Part shown: positions 30,111-41,375 of the stretch, in pieces | Layout of the letters: each line of letters begins with the position of its first letter | Numbering within the stretch: the stretch's first letter is position 1 | Source of the DNA: Prorocentrum cordatum | Taxonomy: Eukaryota; Sar; Dinophyceae; Prorocentrales; Prorocentraceae | NCBI GenBank assembly: GCA_963575745.1 | Contig: CAUYUJ010001703.1 | Span: 40,001-104,000, forward strand | Direction of reading: 5' to 3' | Length of the DNA stretch: 64,000 nt | Position numbers and translations under genes: made by a program | The notes under the pieces: generated by a model | The model's database searches: none | Told to the model about the DNA's origin: nothing | Seen by the model: the letters and a program-made list of their open reading frames with translations, nothing else

Positions 30111-31044
30111 TATAGATGACTTGCTTCCTCTCTCTTCAATATATGCACGTATGGCGGGTTCAGAGAGACCTGAACCAACTGCCCAAGCCATGGCATGGTA
30201 GGCCGATTTCTACTTCCACCAGACGTCCGCCGGCGGAGGCGGCCTCGTTTTACTTCCGCCACCTTTCGCTGGCCTTCCGCCGAGGGAAAGACGGCAACTC
30301 CTTCGAACCTCGAAGACGAGGCCATTTCTTGAATGCGCCATTCAACTATGACATGTGTACAGAGACATGGCACGTATATCTGCCTCACTCTCCCTCTTTC
30401 TCTCTCTCTCTCTGATGGGGCGTGTGTTGCGCCAATCCTTGAAGCAATCAATGGTAGTGGAGGAGGAAGAAGGGGGGGGAGGAGGAGGGGAGGAGGAGGA
30501 GGACGGGAAGGACCAGAGCCGAGAACGGGCAGGATCTGCAGGCCAGTCGGGTAATTATAAGATTGACGACGACGACGAAGCGCAGCGAAATGACCACCGG
30601 AGTGCCGCTCCCAGATGAAGGAACCTGTCGTGCCGTTCACAATGAGCATCAACCATCTTGTACGGCCATCGCAGACTGCAAGGCGATTCGTGGTCGGAAG
30701 GGAGGTGGGAAGAGTAACTACTCCTGCTCCTCTTGTTTACTATTACATCCTCCTGTTTTTGAATCCGTGATCACCTCTGTAGAACAAAACCCTGCAGGAG
30801 GGGGAGAACACGATGAGCCTCGCTTGAAGAGGCAAAGGGCCAGGGAGACGATGATGAAGGTGCAGAGGGAATGGTGGGGAGTCTCGCGTGCTCAAGAGAC
30901 GGAAGGGAAAAGGAGGAGAAGCCACTTCCACTGATTCGACTGGGTGCACCCATACTAAAAAAACTCAGGGAAAATGCAATCCCCCGAAGCATCCACCGCG
31001 TGCCAACGAGCCCTTCAAAGAGAAGCTGACAAGACTGAGCGATC
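30111..31044. other. No gene recognised; short CT and GGA runs
   Basis: (CT)n lies at about 30389-30413 and GGA-rich DNA at 30460-30515. The last ~50 bp (30995-31044) are the likely 3' UTR side of the exon at 31045. The rest is unassigned. Confidence 0.4.
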
Positions 31045-31290
31045 TCAACGGTACATGGCGTTGTTGATGCGGTCGATGAAGTAGGCCGGGTTGGCCGGGA
31101 AGGCAACGTAGTTTTTCTCGTACTTCTGGATGATCTGCTTCAGGTTGTCGGGAAGCTCGGGGTCATTCAACATGTCCGAGACCTTCTCCCACGGGCCGTG
31201 CGTGCCGATCCAGCCGGATGCGGTCGGGAACATTCCAGGGAACTGGCGGTAGGCCATGATGTTGGCGTTGTTGATGTCCACCTTCCAAGG
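31045..31290 (-). CDS. Terminal exon of an unidentified protein
   Basis: 81 codons plus TGA at 31047-31045. The peptide starts PWKVDINNANIMAYRQFPGM and continues FPTASGWIGTHGPWEKVSDM. A charged helix-like stretch follows (LNDPELPDNLKQIIQKYEKN), then YVAFPANPAYFIDRINNAMY and a final R. Composition is balanced, third codon positions are mostly G or C, and the sequence is unlike any repeat nearby. The exon start is placed after CTCCTGGCAG (AG at 31292-31291). The frame remains open further upstream to about 31400, but the added residues look random. The Trp, Gly, Pro and aromatic pattern suggests a conserved protein, perhaps organellar, but I do not recognise it and assign no function. Upstream exons were not found. 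Confidence 0.65.
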   Translation of the reverse strand, partial: PWKVDINNANIMAYRQFPGMFPTASGWIGTHGPWEKVSDMLNDPELPDNLKQIIQKYEKNYVAFPANPAYFIDRINNAMYR

Positions 31291-32787
31291 CTGCCAGGAG
31301 GCGCGAACACAATCATAAACCCACGGACGCCTGGGTACGGTACCTCCGCTGGCGTCTAAGAGCGAAGCTTGGGCGTTGCTTGATGAGGTAGGTGGGGGTC
31401 AACGGGGGAGCGAAGACACGTTCACCTTTCGTGCCCGTGCGTCGCCCCTTCATGACGCAACGCCCCAGGAGCGCGCCATGGTTGGCGCTGGGAGCACCGC
31501 CCGAGGGGTGCCTCTGCGGAGGCGCCGACCGCGGACGGCCGAGAGTTGCTGGTATCGCCGCTGCTGAAGTTTGGCCTGGCAGCCCAAGGGCCCGAAAGTC
31601 AGGCTCTCACCCCAGGCCGATGCTTTGCGGTCCCTGCCGGGCGCTGCTCAGCGGGGGAAGGGGCAGTCAACGGGGGGGGGGATGAAGAAGGGTACGCCTC
31701 TCGCAAGCCTCGAGGGCCCCTGGAGGCCCCTCCTGGGGCTCCTTTCCTGCAACGCCCGATGCCCCCCCCAACGAATCGCACCCCCCTCCATCACGAATCG
31801 CCCGGCCCTGCAGGCCCAGCAGGGGTCCCAGGCACCCGGGCAGGCCCCCTCTCCCTCGGGATCCCGCTGCCGGCATCGCGGGGAGGTCACGACTGGAGCC
31901 CCCGACTCCATCCTCTCCCTGCGTCTGCCGCAGGTTCTCACTGTATAGATCCATGTCGATCCACGAGGGCCTCGGGGCCCAAAGCCGAGGCGAAGACGCC
32001 TGGTGCGAACAGCAATCAAAGGCAGACGGACCTGCGTCACTTTTGACCACCATGGCCTTCCAAGAGGGAGCCGAGCGATACCAAACAGCCCGTGGGGTGG
32101 CCCGTAACGGTCAGGCTGGTTGAAGCTGAGGCGGGTGGTATGACTTGGTTCTTGCTGGGGCAGCAAGCTGCCACAGCGACACTGAGGACACACCCTGGGG
32201 CATGTCCCGCGCATGCTTACAATCAGCAGAACACCAAAGCCAGCTTAGTGCTGGCTGTGGTCGATGTGGCGTCCCAGGACGGCCAAATCGACCACAAGCA
32301 CAACCAATGTGTACATGCTGAGCTCGGTGGGCTCTTCTCCGAAGGGCCCTCCCGACAAATCCGCTTACTTGTGATTGTGGTTCTGCGTTGTGCCAGTTGT
32401 TGGCCTGGAAGCGAGAGCGAGGTAGTGCAAGAAAATGGAAAAACAAAGGGGTACTCAGAACTACCACTACTCCCTGGACGTCTCCCGAGGTGCGGTCTGA
32501 CCAGAATGTGAGGCGACTTCAGCGGTGGCGACGAAGGCCTCGCAGGAGGCCCAGAATGTGGGAAATGAGGCGAGGGTAGCGGTATGGGCACTTTTCCTCC
32601 TCTGAAGTATCTCACCCCGTGAGACAAGTGCGACGCCCTGGTTTCTGCTCTTCGCGATAGCGCCTTGTTGCTCCCCCCAAGGTACTCGATGTTGATATAG
32701 TCGACCTCCGCCAGTGCGGGCGAGGCCTGCGCGCGCCGGGTGGGGCATGCCCGTGCTCCCACCGATGTGCAGTAGTGAGGCTGCGGG
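31291..32787. other. No gene recognised
   Basis: GC-rich low-copy DNA upstream of the 31.0-kb exon on its strand. It presumably includes an intron and possibly earlier exons, but none could be defined. Frames on both strands overlap without domains. Confidence 0.4.
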
Positions 32788-33790
32788 TGGAGCCCCATGC
32801 GGGGGCTACGGCCCGCGTGAAGGGCGTGCAGAGCAGGGTTGCGGGGACGCCGTGCAACTGTGCCCTCTGATCCAGACACCCGGGGGGCCACGACATGGGT
32901 GCGGGGACGTCATATGGTCGTGGCCACTAAACCCGTAGGTGGAGCCCTCCCATGGGGCCACAATCCGCGCACGAGGGGAGGCCGAACAGCGCGCGGGGAC
33001 GTCGCGCGGCCGTGCCCATTGAGACAGAATAGTGTGACCCTCCTATGTGGTCACGAACCGCGTGATGGGTGTGCCCAATGGGCGCGGGAGAGCCATGCGG
33101 CCGTGGCCACCAAGACTGCAGGTGGACCTCCTTCTGGGTCCGCCGTCCACATGAGAGGCGTGCCGAAGTAGGCGCGGGATCGCCATGCGGTCGCGGCCAC
33201 TTGAACTGTGGAGATTCATGCGAGGCCACGAAAATTGGAGCGGGATGCTGAACGGCGCGCGGGACGCCATGCGGTCGGGGTGGCCACTGAGATCGCACGG
33301 GGAGCTCCATCTGGAGCCACGTTCCGCGTGTACGGGCTGCGGCCGGAGTGGGCGCCGGAACGCCGCGCGGTCGTGGCCACTGAGATCTCAGGTGGGGCCT
33401 CGCTTTGCTGCAACGAAAAGTGTGCATGGTGCGCCAAATTGACCGCGGGGACATCACGCGGTCGTGCCCCGCGGAACTGTATGTGGAGCCCAGCCCTGGA
33501 GCCACGAAGCGTCTGACGGGCGTGCCAAGGACTCGTGCAAACGCCATGAGGTCGTGGACACTGAGGCCGTATGTGGAAAATCATTTGTCTTGGCCACGAA
33601 CAATGTGAGTGGTGCGGCGGAATGTGCGCGGGGACGCCGACTGCGAGGGGTATGCAGTGATGGACATCCAGAGGGCAGAGGCAAAGAGACGATGGGAAGG
33701 ACGAGGACGAGATAGCGGGAGGCCAGAAAGGAGACGCGCGGCGCTGCGGAACCCAAATGAGGATCCAGCACAGGAGGGCTGGGGGAACAT
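32788..33790 (-). mobile_element. Composite element copy 3 (inverted)
   Basis: About ten diverged ~92-bp units. On + the word GTGGAGCC, or a variant, recurs near 32788, 32940, 33032, 33124, 33207, 33300, 33391, 33482 and 33570, each with a following GGCCACGAA(A/G)-type word. The leader lies at about 33750-33790 (complement of CCAGCCCTCCTGTGCTGGAT), separated by CT-rich DNA on the minus strand. More diverged than copies 1 and 2. Confidence 0.7.
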
Positions 33791-33837
33791 CACCACGGAT
33801 CTTTGACAATAGAATGTCGGCTCCTCTTGGCCCTTAA

Positions 33838-33915
33838 TGGGCCCCTGGACCGTCAACACAACGCCGCGGGATGAAAAGCCCATCCTGGGCAAAGGGGTGT
33901 TCCATGCGACGTCTG
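33838..33915 (+). repeat. SINE-like repeat S, diverged piece
   Basis: GGCCCCTGGACCGTCAACAC, CGCGGGATGAAAAGCCCATC and CTGGGCAAAGGGG follow the family order (GCCGTC, CGGGATGAA, CCTGGGGA). It sits just beyond composite copy 3. Confidence 0.5.
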
Positions 33916-34004
33916 GGGTCCGGGGCCAACGCCCCACGAAGTCCTCGGGGACACGCATCCACATCGGAGGATATCGATACAGTCAACGGGAAAAATAATG
34001 ATGC

Positions 34005-34195
34005 ACGACAAAGATACAAGGGCCCCAACGGGACCCAAGAGCGCCACTAGAAGGCCCAAGAGCGCCCCAAGACGGCCTCAGATGGCCCCAACACGGCCCA
34101 AAAAGGCACTCAAGACGGCCCCAAGAGGGCCCAAGAGAGCCCCAAGACAGCCTAAGATGGCACCAAGACGGCCCAAGAGGCCCCGCCAGGGAGCT
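34005..34195 (+). repeat. CCAAGA minisatellite, third block
   Basis: About 14 units of the type CCCAAGAGCGCC/CCAAGACGGCC. The leader ATGATGCACGACAAAGATAC at about 33997 recurs at 34306 as GGATGCGCGACAAGGATAC just before repeat H. No inverted half is present here. Confidence 0.8.
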
Positions 34196-34279
34196 TCCGA
34201 GACACCTGTCAAGAGACTCGAACGACGCCGGATTCTCAACGAGCCCTCAGGCAAACGTAAGAGATGCGACAATATGGGC

Positions 34280-34460
34280 CAGTGAAATGAGCGAAGCGAT
34301 TGAATAAGGATGCGCGACAAGGATACAAGGGCCTTGGAAGGCCATGCCAACACTTTTCGAGCGGGGCGCGGCCAGCGAACGTGGCCAAAGATGGGCCGAA
34401 GGGGAAGGATGCAAGGGCAACATTGTACAATCGCTGATCCCTACTATCCTCGTTCACTGG
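34280..34460 (+). repeat. Dispersed repeat H, copy 2, with leader
   Basis: Partner of 28437-28556. The leader GTGAAATGAGCGAAGCGATT is also seen at about 13103. The rest to 34878 holds no recognised gene. Confidence 0.75.
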
Positions 34461-34878
34461 TCGTTCACTGTGCAGCACAAGGACCCCTTCTGAATCCATG
34501 CGGCGTCTGCGCACATGTCACCAGCCGGGTGGGCAGTCGCACAGGCTCAGTTGCAAAAGGGCAGCGGACATCGAGCCCGATGGACAGCCGAGTGGGCTCC
34601 ATCCGGGCTCCGTTCGGCGGCCGAACAGGCTCGGGCGCAGAATGGGCTCACCAAGGCAACACGAGGTATGGCGACATCAGCTCCAGGCTTGGTGTGGCTG
34701 CCGGCGGGCCCAACGGCGTGGGGGCACAGCTCGGGGATGTGCGATGGGGGTCGCCCATCCTCGACATGGGTGCGTCCGGATAGCCCCCACAGGGGCATCC
34801 TCGGGAGCCCTTTGCTCTCTTCACGGTCAAATCGTCAAGGGGAAACTCAAACTAGTTAATGAAACCTGCGTAAACATA

Positions 34879-35005
34879 GAACTTCGGAAACCCGCGCGGA
34901 TGTCTCTCGGCGCTGAACCACTGGCGGCGCCTCTGGCGCCGCGAGGGGGAGCCGCAACGTCGATCCCAGCAGAACCCCGCGCGGACATGCGAAAACTTAC
35001 GCACG
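34879..35005. mobile_element. Foldback element family B, copy 3
   Basis: The left arm AACTTCGGAAACCCGCGCGG and the right arm (complement of AGTTTTCGCATGTCCGCGCG) enclose a GC palindrome, GGCGGCGCCTCTGGCGCCGC. The interior matches copies 1 and 2 in the opposite orientation. Confidence 0.65.
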
Positions 35006-35704
35006 TGTGTTGGGAAAGCGCTTCTTGATTCTTGGCGATAACAAGCTTCCTGGGGGTGGGGGAACAGGGGGGGCGAGCGGGGGCAGAACGGCACAACGCA
35101 ACGCCCCCCCCCCCCCACCGCCGTATGGGTCCAGAGCACAGGCTGGTGGTGCCGGACGCACTGGGGGGGAGCGGTACGTTTATGGGGGGGGCACAATGAC
35201 AACGCGCGTTATGGCCCAGAGAATTGAAAAACGCCCCCTTATCCCGGGGACGAAGCGACACCACCACCACCAGCGCGAGGAGCCAGCGGGCGGTCCTGGT
35301 GGTGTCGTCCCACTGCCCCGCCAGAGACACCTCCCATCTCCAGCTCGGGGAGGCACCATGGACCTCTTCGCCGCAGGTAGCACCCCAGGGAACCGCCTGC
35401 GAAAAGAGACCCCTGGGAAACCCTGGGCGCGCATGCGGCCCTAATCCGCTCCAAAATCGGTCCCCCGATCCCTTCCGATTGTCCATCCTGGCCAGTTTTT
35501 CGAAACGGATCTGGGCGTGGCGACGAGAATCCTCCAGGAGGCCCCACACATACACAGACATATGCAGCACCCCGCAGTTGCGGATAAGAGTGAGGGGGCG
35601 GCGACTTCGTCGGCAGTCTGCGAGGCTCTGAAGACGCCCGCCGCATGCGCAGAAAAACTACACAACGAGCCCGCCACAGGCGCCGAAGTATGTTCAAAGC
35701 AAAT
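35006..35704. other. No gene recognised
   Basis: GC-rich low-copy DNA with a run of 14 C (about 35104-35117) and GGGGGG runs. A 247-codon minus frame across it has no recognisable domain. Confidence 0.4.
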
Positions 35705-35800
35705 TGGTGGGTCGCGGGTGGGTTGCAGGCCGGGCCGCGGGTGTGACGACAACAAACAACAACCAAACAACAGACAACATACAACACAACAACGCAACAA
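35705..35800 (-). repeat. Inverted copy of the GTT/CGACCCACC junction
   Basis: On the minus strand this reads GTT-rich DNA, then GTTGTTTGTTGTCGTC, then CACCCGCG and AACCCACCCGCGACCCACC. That is the same junction as at about 23395-23430, with far fewer units on both sides. Confidence 0.8.
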
Positions 35801-36014
35801 CTACGGAATCCCACTTCAACTACGCACCCAAGGACAATGAAAGACCGTGCGGCCCCCTCACTCGGAATTTTCTGTGTATCTGTAGTCTGCACTTTAATAC
35901 GCACTATATGTACCAGGGAAGGCCGCCGTTGTATCGACATGGCCTTCGTCCGAGAGACGCCAGCTGCGAAAGAACCCCCTTCCACGACCCACGACGCAAT
36001 GATATTCTCACGGC

Positions 36015-36115
36015 TTGAACCTTTGGGCATCTCGGCAGTGGGAAAACCAGCTTTTCACCCCGAGCCGTTTCTTGACGGCCCTGGAGGCCATGCGAGGGCC
36101 CCAAAAGGCCGAGAA
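36015..36115 (-). repeat. SINE-like repeat S, - copy
   Basis: The minus strand carries CTCGGCCTTTTGGGGCCCTC, GCATGGCCTCCAGGGCCGTC, AAGAAACGGCTCGGGGTGAA, then AGCTGGTTTTCCCACTGCCG. No gene was recognised in 35801-37084 apart from this. Confidence 0.7.
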
Positions 36116-37084
36116 CGTAACAACACCTTCCCTTCGTGACCCTATGTCGCGACGCGGGCCATCTCCCTGACTTCGGACCCGCTGTACTTTGGGCAGTTTT
36201 GCATGGGGCGGCAAACGCCGCTCTACGTGTCGAGCTCCTCTGCTGTCCACTTCCGCCTTACAGTCGAGGTTGATTGAAGAGGACACGCGACAGGACACAA
36301 GACTCTTCCGAGGGCCACGTTGCCTTACGAATGCAGACGGCATGGGCCGCGAACCACAGGACACAAGTGTCCCCTTGATTTGGCAGGGTCGACCTACTCA
36401 AACTCGACTGTACTTTGCTTCTTCGCTTCCGAAACACGTTTGCGGGGAATATCTGGCCTGCGTTTCTCAGGCCGATTCCGCCCTATTGTTTCGCATCGTG
36501 GGGTGCATTTCCAATACAAATTGAACATGCTTTTGTGGTATTCGCGATGACGCACCTGACCAGCTCCGCCCCCCACATCCCCCCCCCGTGGTCACCTCAC
36601 GATTCGCACCAGCGCCGTGTGGCAATTACCCAGCCATTCCCAGGCATTCCCAGACAACACTGGCGTAAAACGAGACATGACCAACCCCTCCTCCGCCCAC
36701 CCCCTGGTTCCCCCCCCTGGTCACGCCCGTTAACACCAAAGCATTCACAAACAACTGCACCCTGCAAATCGGACAATCAACCTTCGGAACTCCTGTGAGG
36801 TCTTCGTCAGGACGATTACGGGCTACGAACCCCGATGAGGGAGCCGATGAAGCGGATGAAGCTGGATTAAACCCAAGCTTAAGTCAGGTTGACCGGGATT
36901 GAGCCCTCCTTGATGGGATTGGTCCACACTCAACGGGACTGAGCCGGATTATGGGGATGAGACCAAACTGGGCAAGTCTTCGACAAGGGCTATTCCGGCG
37001 CCGATCATGAATCTGACCTCCCACGAATTGCATCCTGACCGACCAAAAAAAAATACGGCTGTTCTGAAGTCGGTCCCGACGTGT

Positions 37085-37200
37085 CATGCTCTGATTTTTT
37101 CAATACGGGACCCCCAGAAGCTCCGATCCTCAGCCCGTGAGCGGCGCTTCATCCCGAGGCGTCTTCTGACAGCCCCGGGCCCGCCGAGGGGCCCCTGGCA
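37085..37200 (-). repeat. SINE-like repeat S, - copy
   Basis: The minus strand carries CCAGGGGCCCCTCGGCGGGC, CGGGGCTGTCAGAAGACGCC and TCGGGATGAAGCGCCGC, following the family order. Confidence 0.65.
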
Positions 37201-37667
37201 GCCGAACGTAGCGGCAAACCTCTGTCTCGGTCTGTGTCACGAGATGCACACGCTGAACATGCCGCGGCCTCGATTTTTTGGGGAGAGGGGGAGATCGTCG
37301 ACTCCCAGGAAAATATGGGAAACTATGGGAATTGGGGGGGAAGACTAAAACCCAGAAAATATGGAAAAATATGGGGAATCATTTTATTTGTGTATTTATT
37401 TGTGTGTCCTTGCGCCCCTTGAAGGGGGAGGGGGCCCTGGGCGTGGCGCCTGCGCCACGAGCGCCGCCGCCGACGCCGCCGCCGCGGCGCCCGCGGCGCT
37501 CCGGCGGCTGGAGCGAAGCCAGCCGGCCGCCGCCCCGGCAAGGGCCGCCGCGGCGGCCCCGAGGAGCGCCCCGGGGGCGCAGCCGTCCGCCGCGGGCTCC
37601 TGGGTCTCCTCCCCAGACCCCCTCGAGTCCCAAAAAACCGGACGGGCTCTGTTTCTATGAAACACGT
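37201..37667. other. No gene recognised
   Basis: From 37295 to 37385, GGAAAATATGGGAAA-type words repeat (AAAATATGG four times). From 37430 to 37620, GC-rich GCC/GGC triplets give Ala/Arg/Pro frames. No domain or exon was identified. Confidence 0.45.
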
Positions 37668-37775
37668 GTCGGGGACCCTTGCCGGGCCTCGGGGCCGTCC
37701 AAACACGACTCGGGATGAAAAATCGATCCTCGGGAATAGGCCGAGCCTTCCGGGTGTCGACGCTAAAAAAGAAAA
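37668..37775 (+). repeat. SINE-like repeat S, + copy
   Basis: GGACCCTTGCCGGGCCTCGG, GGCCGTCCAAACACGACTCG, GGATGAAAAATCGATCCTCG, GGAATAGGCCGAGCCTTCCG and GGTGTCGACGC. It is the clearest copy together with 63673-63770. Confidence 0.8.
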
Positions 37776-37795
37776 TCATTACCTCGCGGGTCTGG

Positions 37796-38020
37796 GATGT
37801 TCCTCCTCCTCCTTTTCGCTCGACACCTGCCCTCCTGCTTCTGCTCCTCCTCGCCCTTGTCTCTCTCTCTCTCTCTCTTTCCCTCTCTGTCTCCTCCCCG
37901 CTCCTCGCTCCTCTGGCCTCCTCCTCTTCTTCTGGTTCGTGCCTCTTCCTCCTCCTCCTCCTCCTCCTCCTCCTCCTCCTCCTCCTCCTCCTCCTCCTCC
38001 TCCTCCCCCCCATCCTCCTC
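37796..38020 (+). repeat. CTC and CT microsatellites
   Basis: CTC-rich DNA with a (CT)n run at about 37860-37895 and a pure (CTC)n tract at about 37950-38005. Frames of poly-Ser, poly-Leu and poly-Gly are artefacts. Confidence 0.9.
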
Positions 38021-38107
38021 CTTGGAGGCTTCCTTGTGTAGACGAATTCGCAGCTAAAGGACCCAAGAGCCCTTTGGGAGCGGACCTATGATAAGAGGCC
38101 CAGGGCA

Positions 38108-38425
38108 TCAGGGATATGGGGTCTTCTCAGCAGATGCATCAAACCAAATCACCCAAATCGATGATCGGGGATTTTAATCAGAGGACGCCTTCATGGTGTC
38201 ATTCGGGTCAGGAGGCCCTTGTATCCTTGATGATCTGAGAGGCTGTTATGTTTCAGACTCTGACAAACTCTCTTGCATGCTTTCGCCCCCTCCCCTCTCC
38301 GCCGCCTTCTCAAGCAGCGCTGGGCGTGCAAGTCAATCCCACTTGCGCGGAATCCAAATTTCCCTTCGGCCTTCGCCACGCCCCACCTCATCCGTTCCCC
38401 CCGCCATGCAAGTAAGCTTCGCCCC
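38108..38425 (+). repeat. Dispersed repeat G, copy 2
   Basis: Partner of 24178-24500, same orientation: ATCAAACCAAATCACCCA, GGTCAGGAGGCCCTTGTATC, GAGGCTGTTATG, CAAGTCAATCCCACTTGCGC, CCATGCAAGTAAGC. A diverged S piece follows at about 38525-38605. 38606-39445 holds no recognised gene. Confidence 0.75.
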
Positions 38426-39443
38426 TGAACAAAAACCTCTCGGGGACGTTCCCAGATCTCCGTAGGTTTGTTTTGGTGTTGAACCTGGGCGATGTTCCCT
38501 GAGTTCTGCCACTCCAGGCCGCGATCGGGCCCCGAGACCATCAAACTTGATCCGAGACGCAAAACGATCTCTGGGGAAGGGGTCCAGACCTCTGCAGCGG
38601 CGGATTGAACAAACATCACATCGGCGGACGTCTGGTTTCTTGTGGCGAAGGAGCTGCTTGCCTAGATAACCGATGGGGGTGCTACGGGGATAGGGGTTTC
38701 TAACTGGATGACAAGGTGGGTGGTATCAGGCCGAGCCTGGCTTACAAATGTGTTGCACATTCCGTAGATGGCGAAAGAGGAATTTGGCGACTCTGCTAAC
38801 GGAGCTTCGCTGTCTGGCGGATTTGTCCCCCGACAGTCGCTCATATGGAACCTAGAACTCCCTTACGAGCTAGGTCCGGCCGGACATAGCCCACCTTGCC
38901 ATCATATTCGAAAGCCCGAACCTGGTAGCAACCTCAGCGGTAATCCGTAGTGGAGACGCTCTTGGGGCGAAGGCGTCATTTGGGGACTTTCTTGGGTTGT
39001 TGTTTGTTCGAAGCTGTATATTTCTAAAACGCAGGCGTGCGTTGCCCCTGAGGCAACCAACAGAGGGGTCGGCCTTGCCACGCCGAACATGTCGAAACAA
39101 GCGCCGGCGACGACGGTGGCGACGACGAGCTGCTTCCGTCGGGGTTCTCTGGCGAAGTCTGGGGCAAGACCTGACGGCCGGGGCCCCCGGCGAGCACCGC
39201 CCAGGTCTCCCCGGAGGCAGCCAGCCGAGGGTCCGGCCCTGCCCCGCCGAAGACGTCGGGTCGCGCCCCGCGCGCTCCTGGAAGACATGGCCATCGCAGA
39301 GGGCGCGGCGCGCCCCCCAGCCATGCTGGCCTACCTGCACCTGCTGGGGCTCGGCGGAGCACAGCAGGGGGCGCGGAGCGCGCCCCAGCCATGCTCGCCT
39401 GCTCCTGCCAGGACGCGGCGAAGCCGGCTCCGCGCCCCCTCTG

Positions 39444-39445
<2 letters not shown>

Positions 39446-39520
<75 letters not shown>

Positions 39521-39547
39521 CTTAGTAGTAGTCGTCGTAGTCGTCGT

Positions 39548-39618
<71 letters not shown>

Positions 39619-39621
39619 CAC

Positions 39622-39666
<45 letters not shown>

Positions 39667-39667
39667 C

Positions 39668-39714
<47 letters not shown>

Positions 39715-39723
39715 AAGTAAAGC

Positions 39724-39755
<32 letters not shown>

Positions 39756-39852
39756 CGTCGTAGTCGTAGTCGTAGTGGTAGTAGTAGTAGTAGCAATAGT
39801 AAAAGTACTAGCAAGAGTAGTAATAGTAGTAGTCGTAATAGTAGTAGTAGTC

Positions 39853-39898
<46 letters not shown>

Positions 39899-39926
39899 TA
39901 GAAATAGTAGTCGTAGTAGTAGCAGC

Positions 39927-39959
<33 letters not shown>

Positions 39960-40279
39960 CGTAGTAGTAGTAGTAGTAGTAGTAGTAATAGTGGTCGTTG
40001 TAGTGGCAGTAGTAATAACCGTAGTAATGGTGGTGGTGGTGGTTGTAGTGGTAGTATTAGTCGTGAGCCGTAGTGATAGTATTCGTAAACGTCGTAGCAG
40101 AAGTAGTAGGAGTCGCAGTAGTAGTAGTAGTAGTAGCAGTAGTAGTATTAGTAGTAGTAGTAGTAGTAGTAGACACAACAATAAAATTCGGAGAAGGAGC
40201 AGCGATTGCAACAGCAATCGTAACATCCGTACCCGTAGTAGGAGTAGCTGTAGTAGTAGTAGTAGTAGTAGTAGTAGCC

Positions 40280-40327
<48 letters not shown>

Positions 40328-40340
40328 CTAGAAGTAATGG
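39446..40340 (+). repeat. TAG/AGT trinucleotide arrays
   Basis: Nearly continuous TAG triplets with TCG, TAA, TGG and CAG variants. The + frames read poly-Ser (AGT) or poly-Val (GTA). The third + frame is all stops. The minus strand gives poly-Thr, poly-Tyr and poly-Leu. No gene. Confidence 0.95.
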
Positions 40341-41160
40341 TACTAGAAGAGCTAAACATTATCCCAGTGCGACCCTACCTAGGAGTTGAAGCATCTAGGA
40401 ACGCAACATCTACATCTACACCGACAGCTACATTTACATCTACACCTGCATCTCCATCTACATCAACATCAACAGCGAGACTCACATGTAAATCTACATC
40501 TACACCTGCATCTACATCGATGCTATGCTATGCTATTCTATGCTGCGCTGTGCTGCGCTATGCTATGCAATGCTATGCTATGCTAGGGCATGCTAGACTG
40601 CGCTATGTTATGCTATGCTATGCTATGCTCTGCTATGCTATGCTATGCTGCGCTATGCTGCGCTATGCTATGCTATGCTATGATATGCTGCACTATGCTA
40701 TGCTATGCCATGATATGCTGCGCGATGCTATGCTATGCTAGGCGATGCTATGATATGATATGCTGCGCTATGCTATGCTATGCTATGCGATGCTGCGCTA
40801 TGCTATGCTATGTTAGGGTATACAACGCTGTGCTATGCTATGATGCGCTATGATATGCTATGCTATGGTATGCTATGCTATGCTGCGCTGCGCTATGCTA
40901 AACTATGCTATGCTATGATATGCTGCGCTATGCTATGCTATGCTATGCTATGCTGCGCTATGCTATGCTGCGCTATGCTATGATATGATCTGCTATGATA
41001 TGATATGATATGCTATGCTAATGCTGCGCTGCGCTAAGCTAAGCTGAGCTAAGCTGAGCTGAGCCAGACTAGGCTAAGCTAAGCTAAGCTAGGCTAAGCT
41101 AAGCTAGAATAAAGTAGGCTAAGATGAGATAAGCAACGCTAGGCTAAAGGGACGTAACTG
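40341..41160 (+). repeat. CATCTACA, TATGC and GCTAA arrays
   Basis: Three successive short-period arrays: CATCTACATCTACAC-type hexamers (about 40408-40520), CTATG/TATGC pentamers with TGCGC variants forming 10-25-bp higher-order units (about 40520-41030), and GCTAA/GCTGA pentamers (about 41030-41145). Each passes into the next without unique DNA. Confidence 0.95.
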
Positions 41161-41264
41161 GGAGAACCGCGGGGCGGATCCTGGGGGAACCGCCCGGGGC
41201 GAAGCCCACTGCCCGGCCCCTTTAGGCTGTAAAGTAAGAACCCTTCTAGGCAGAGCCTAGGTAG

Positions 41265-41334
41265 GGAATAATAGTAACAGTAATAGTCGTAGTGGTAGTA
41301 GTAGTGGTAATCGCAATAAGAGTAGTAGTAGTCG

Positions 41335-41375
<41 letters not shown>

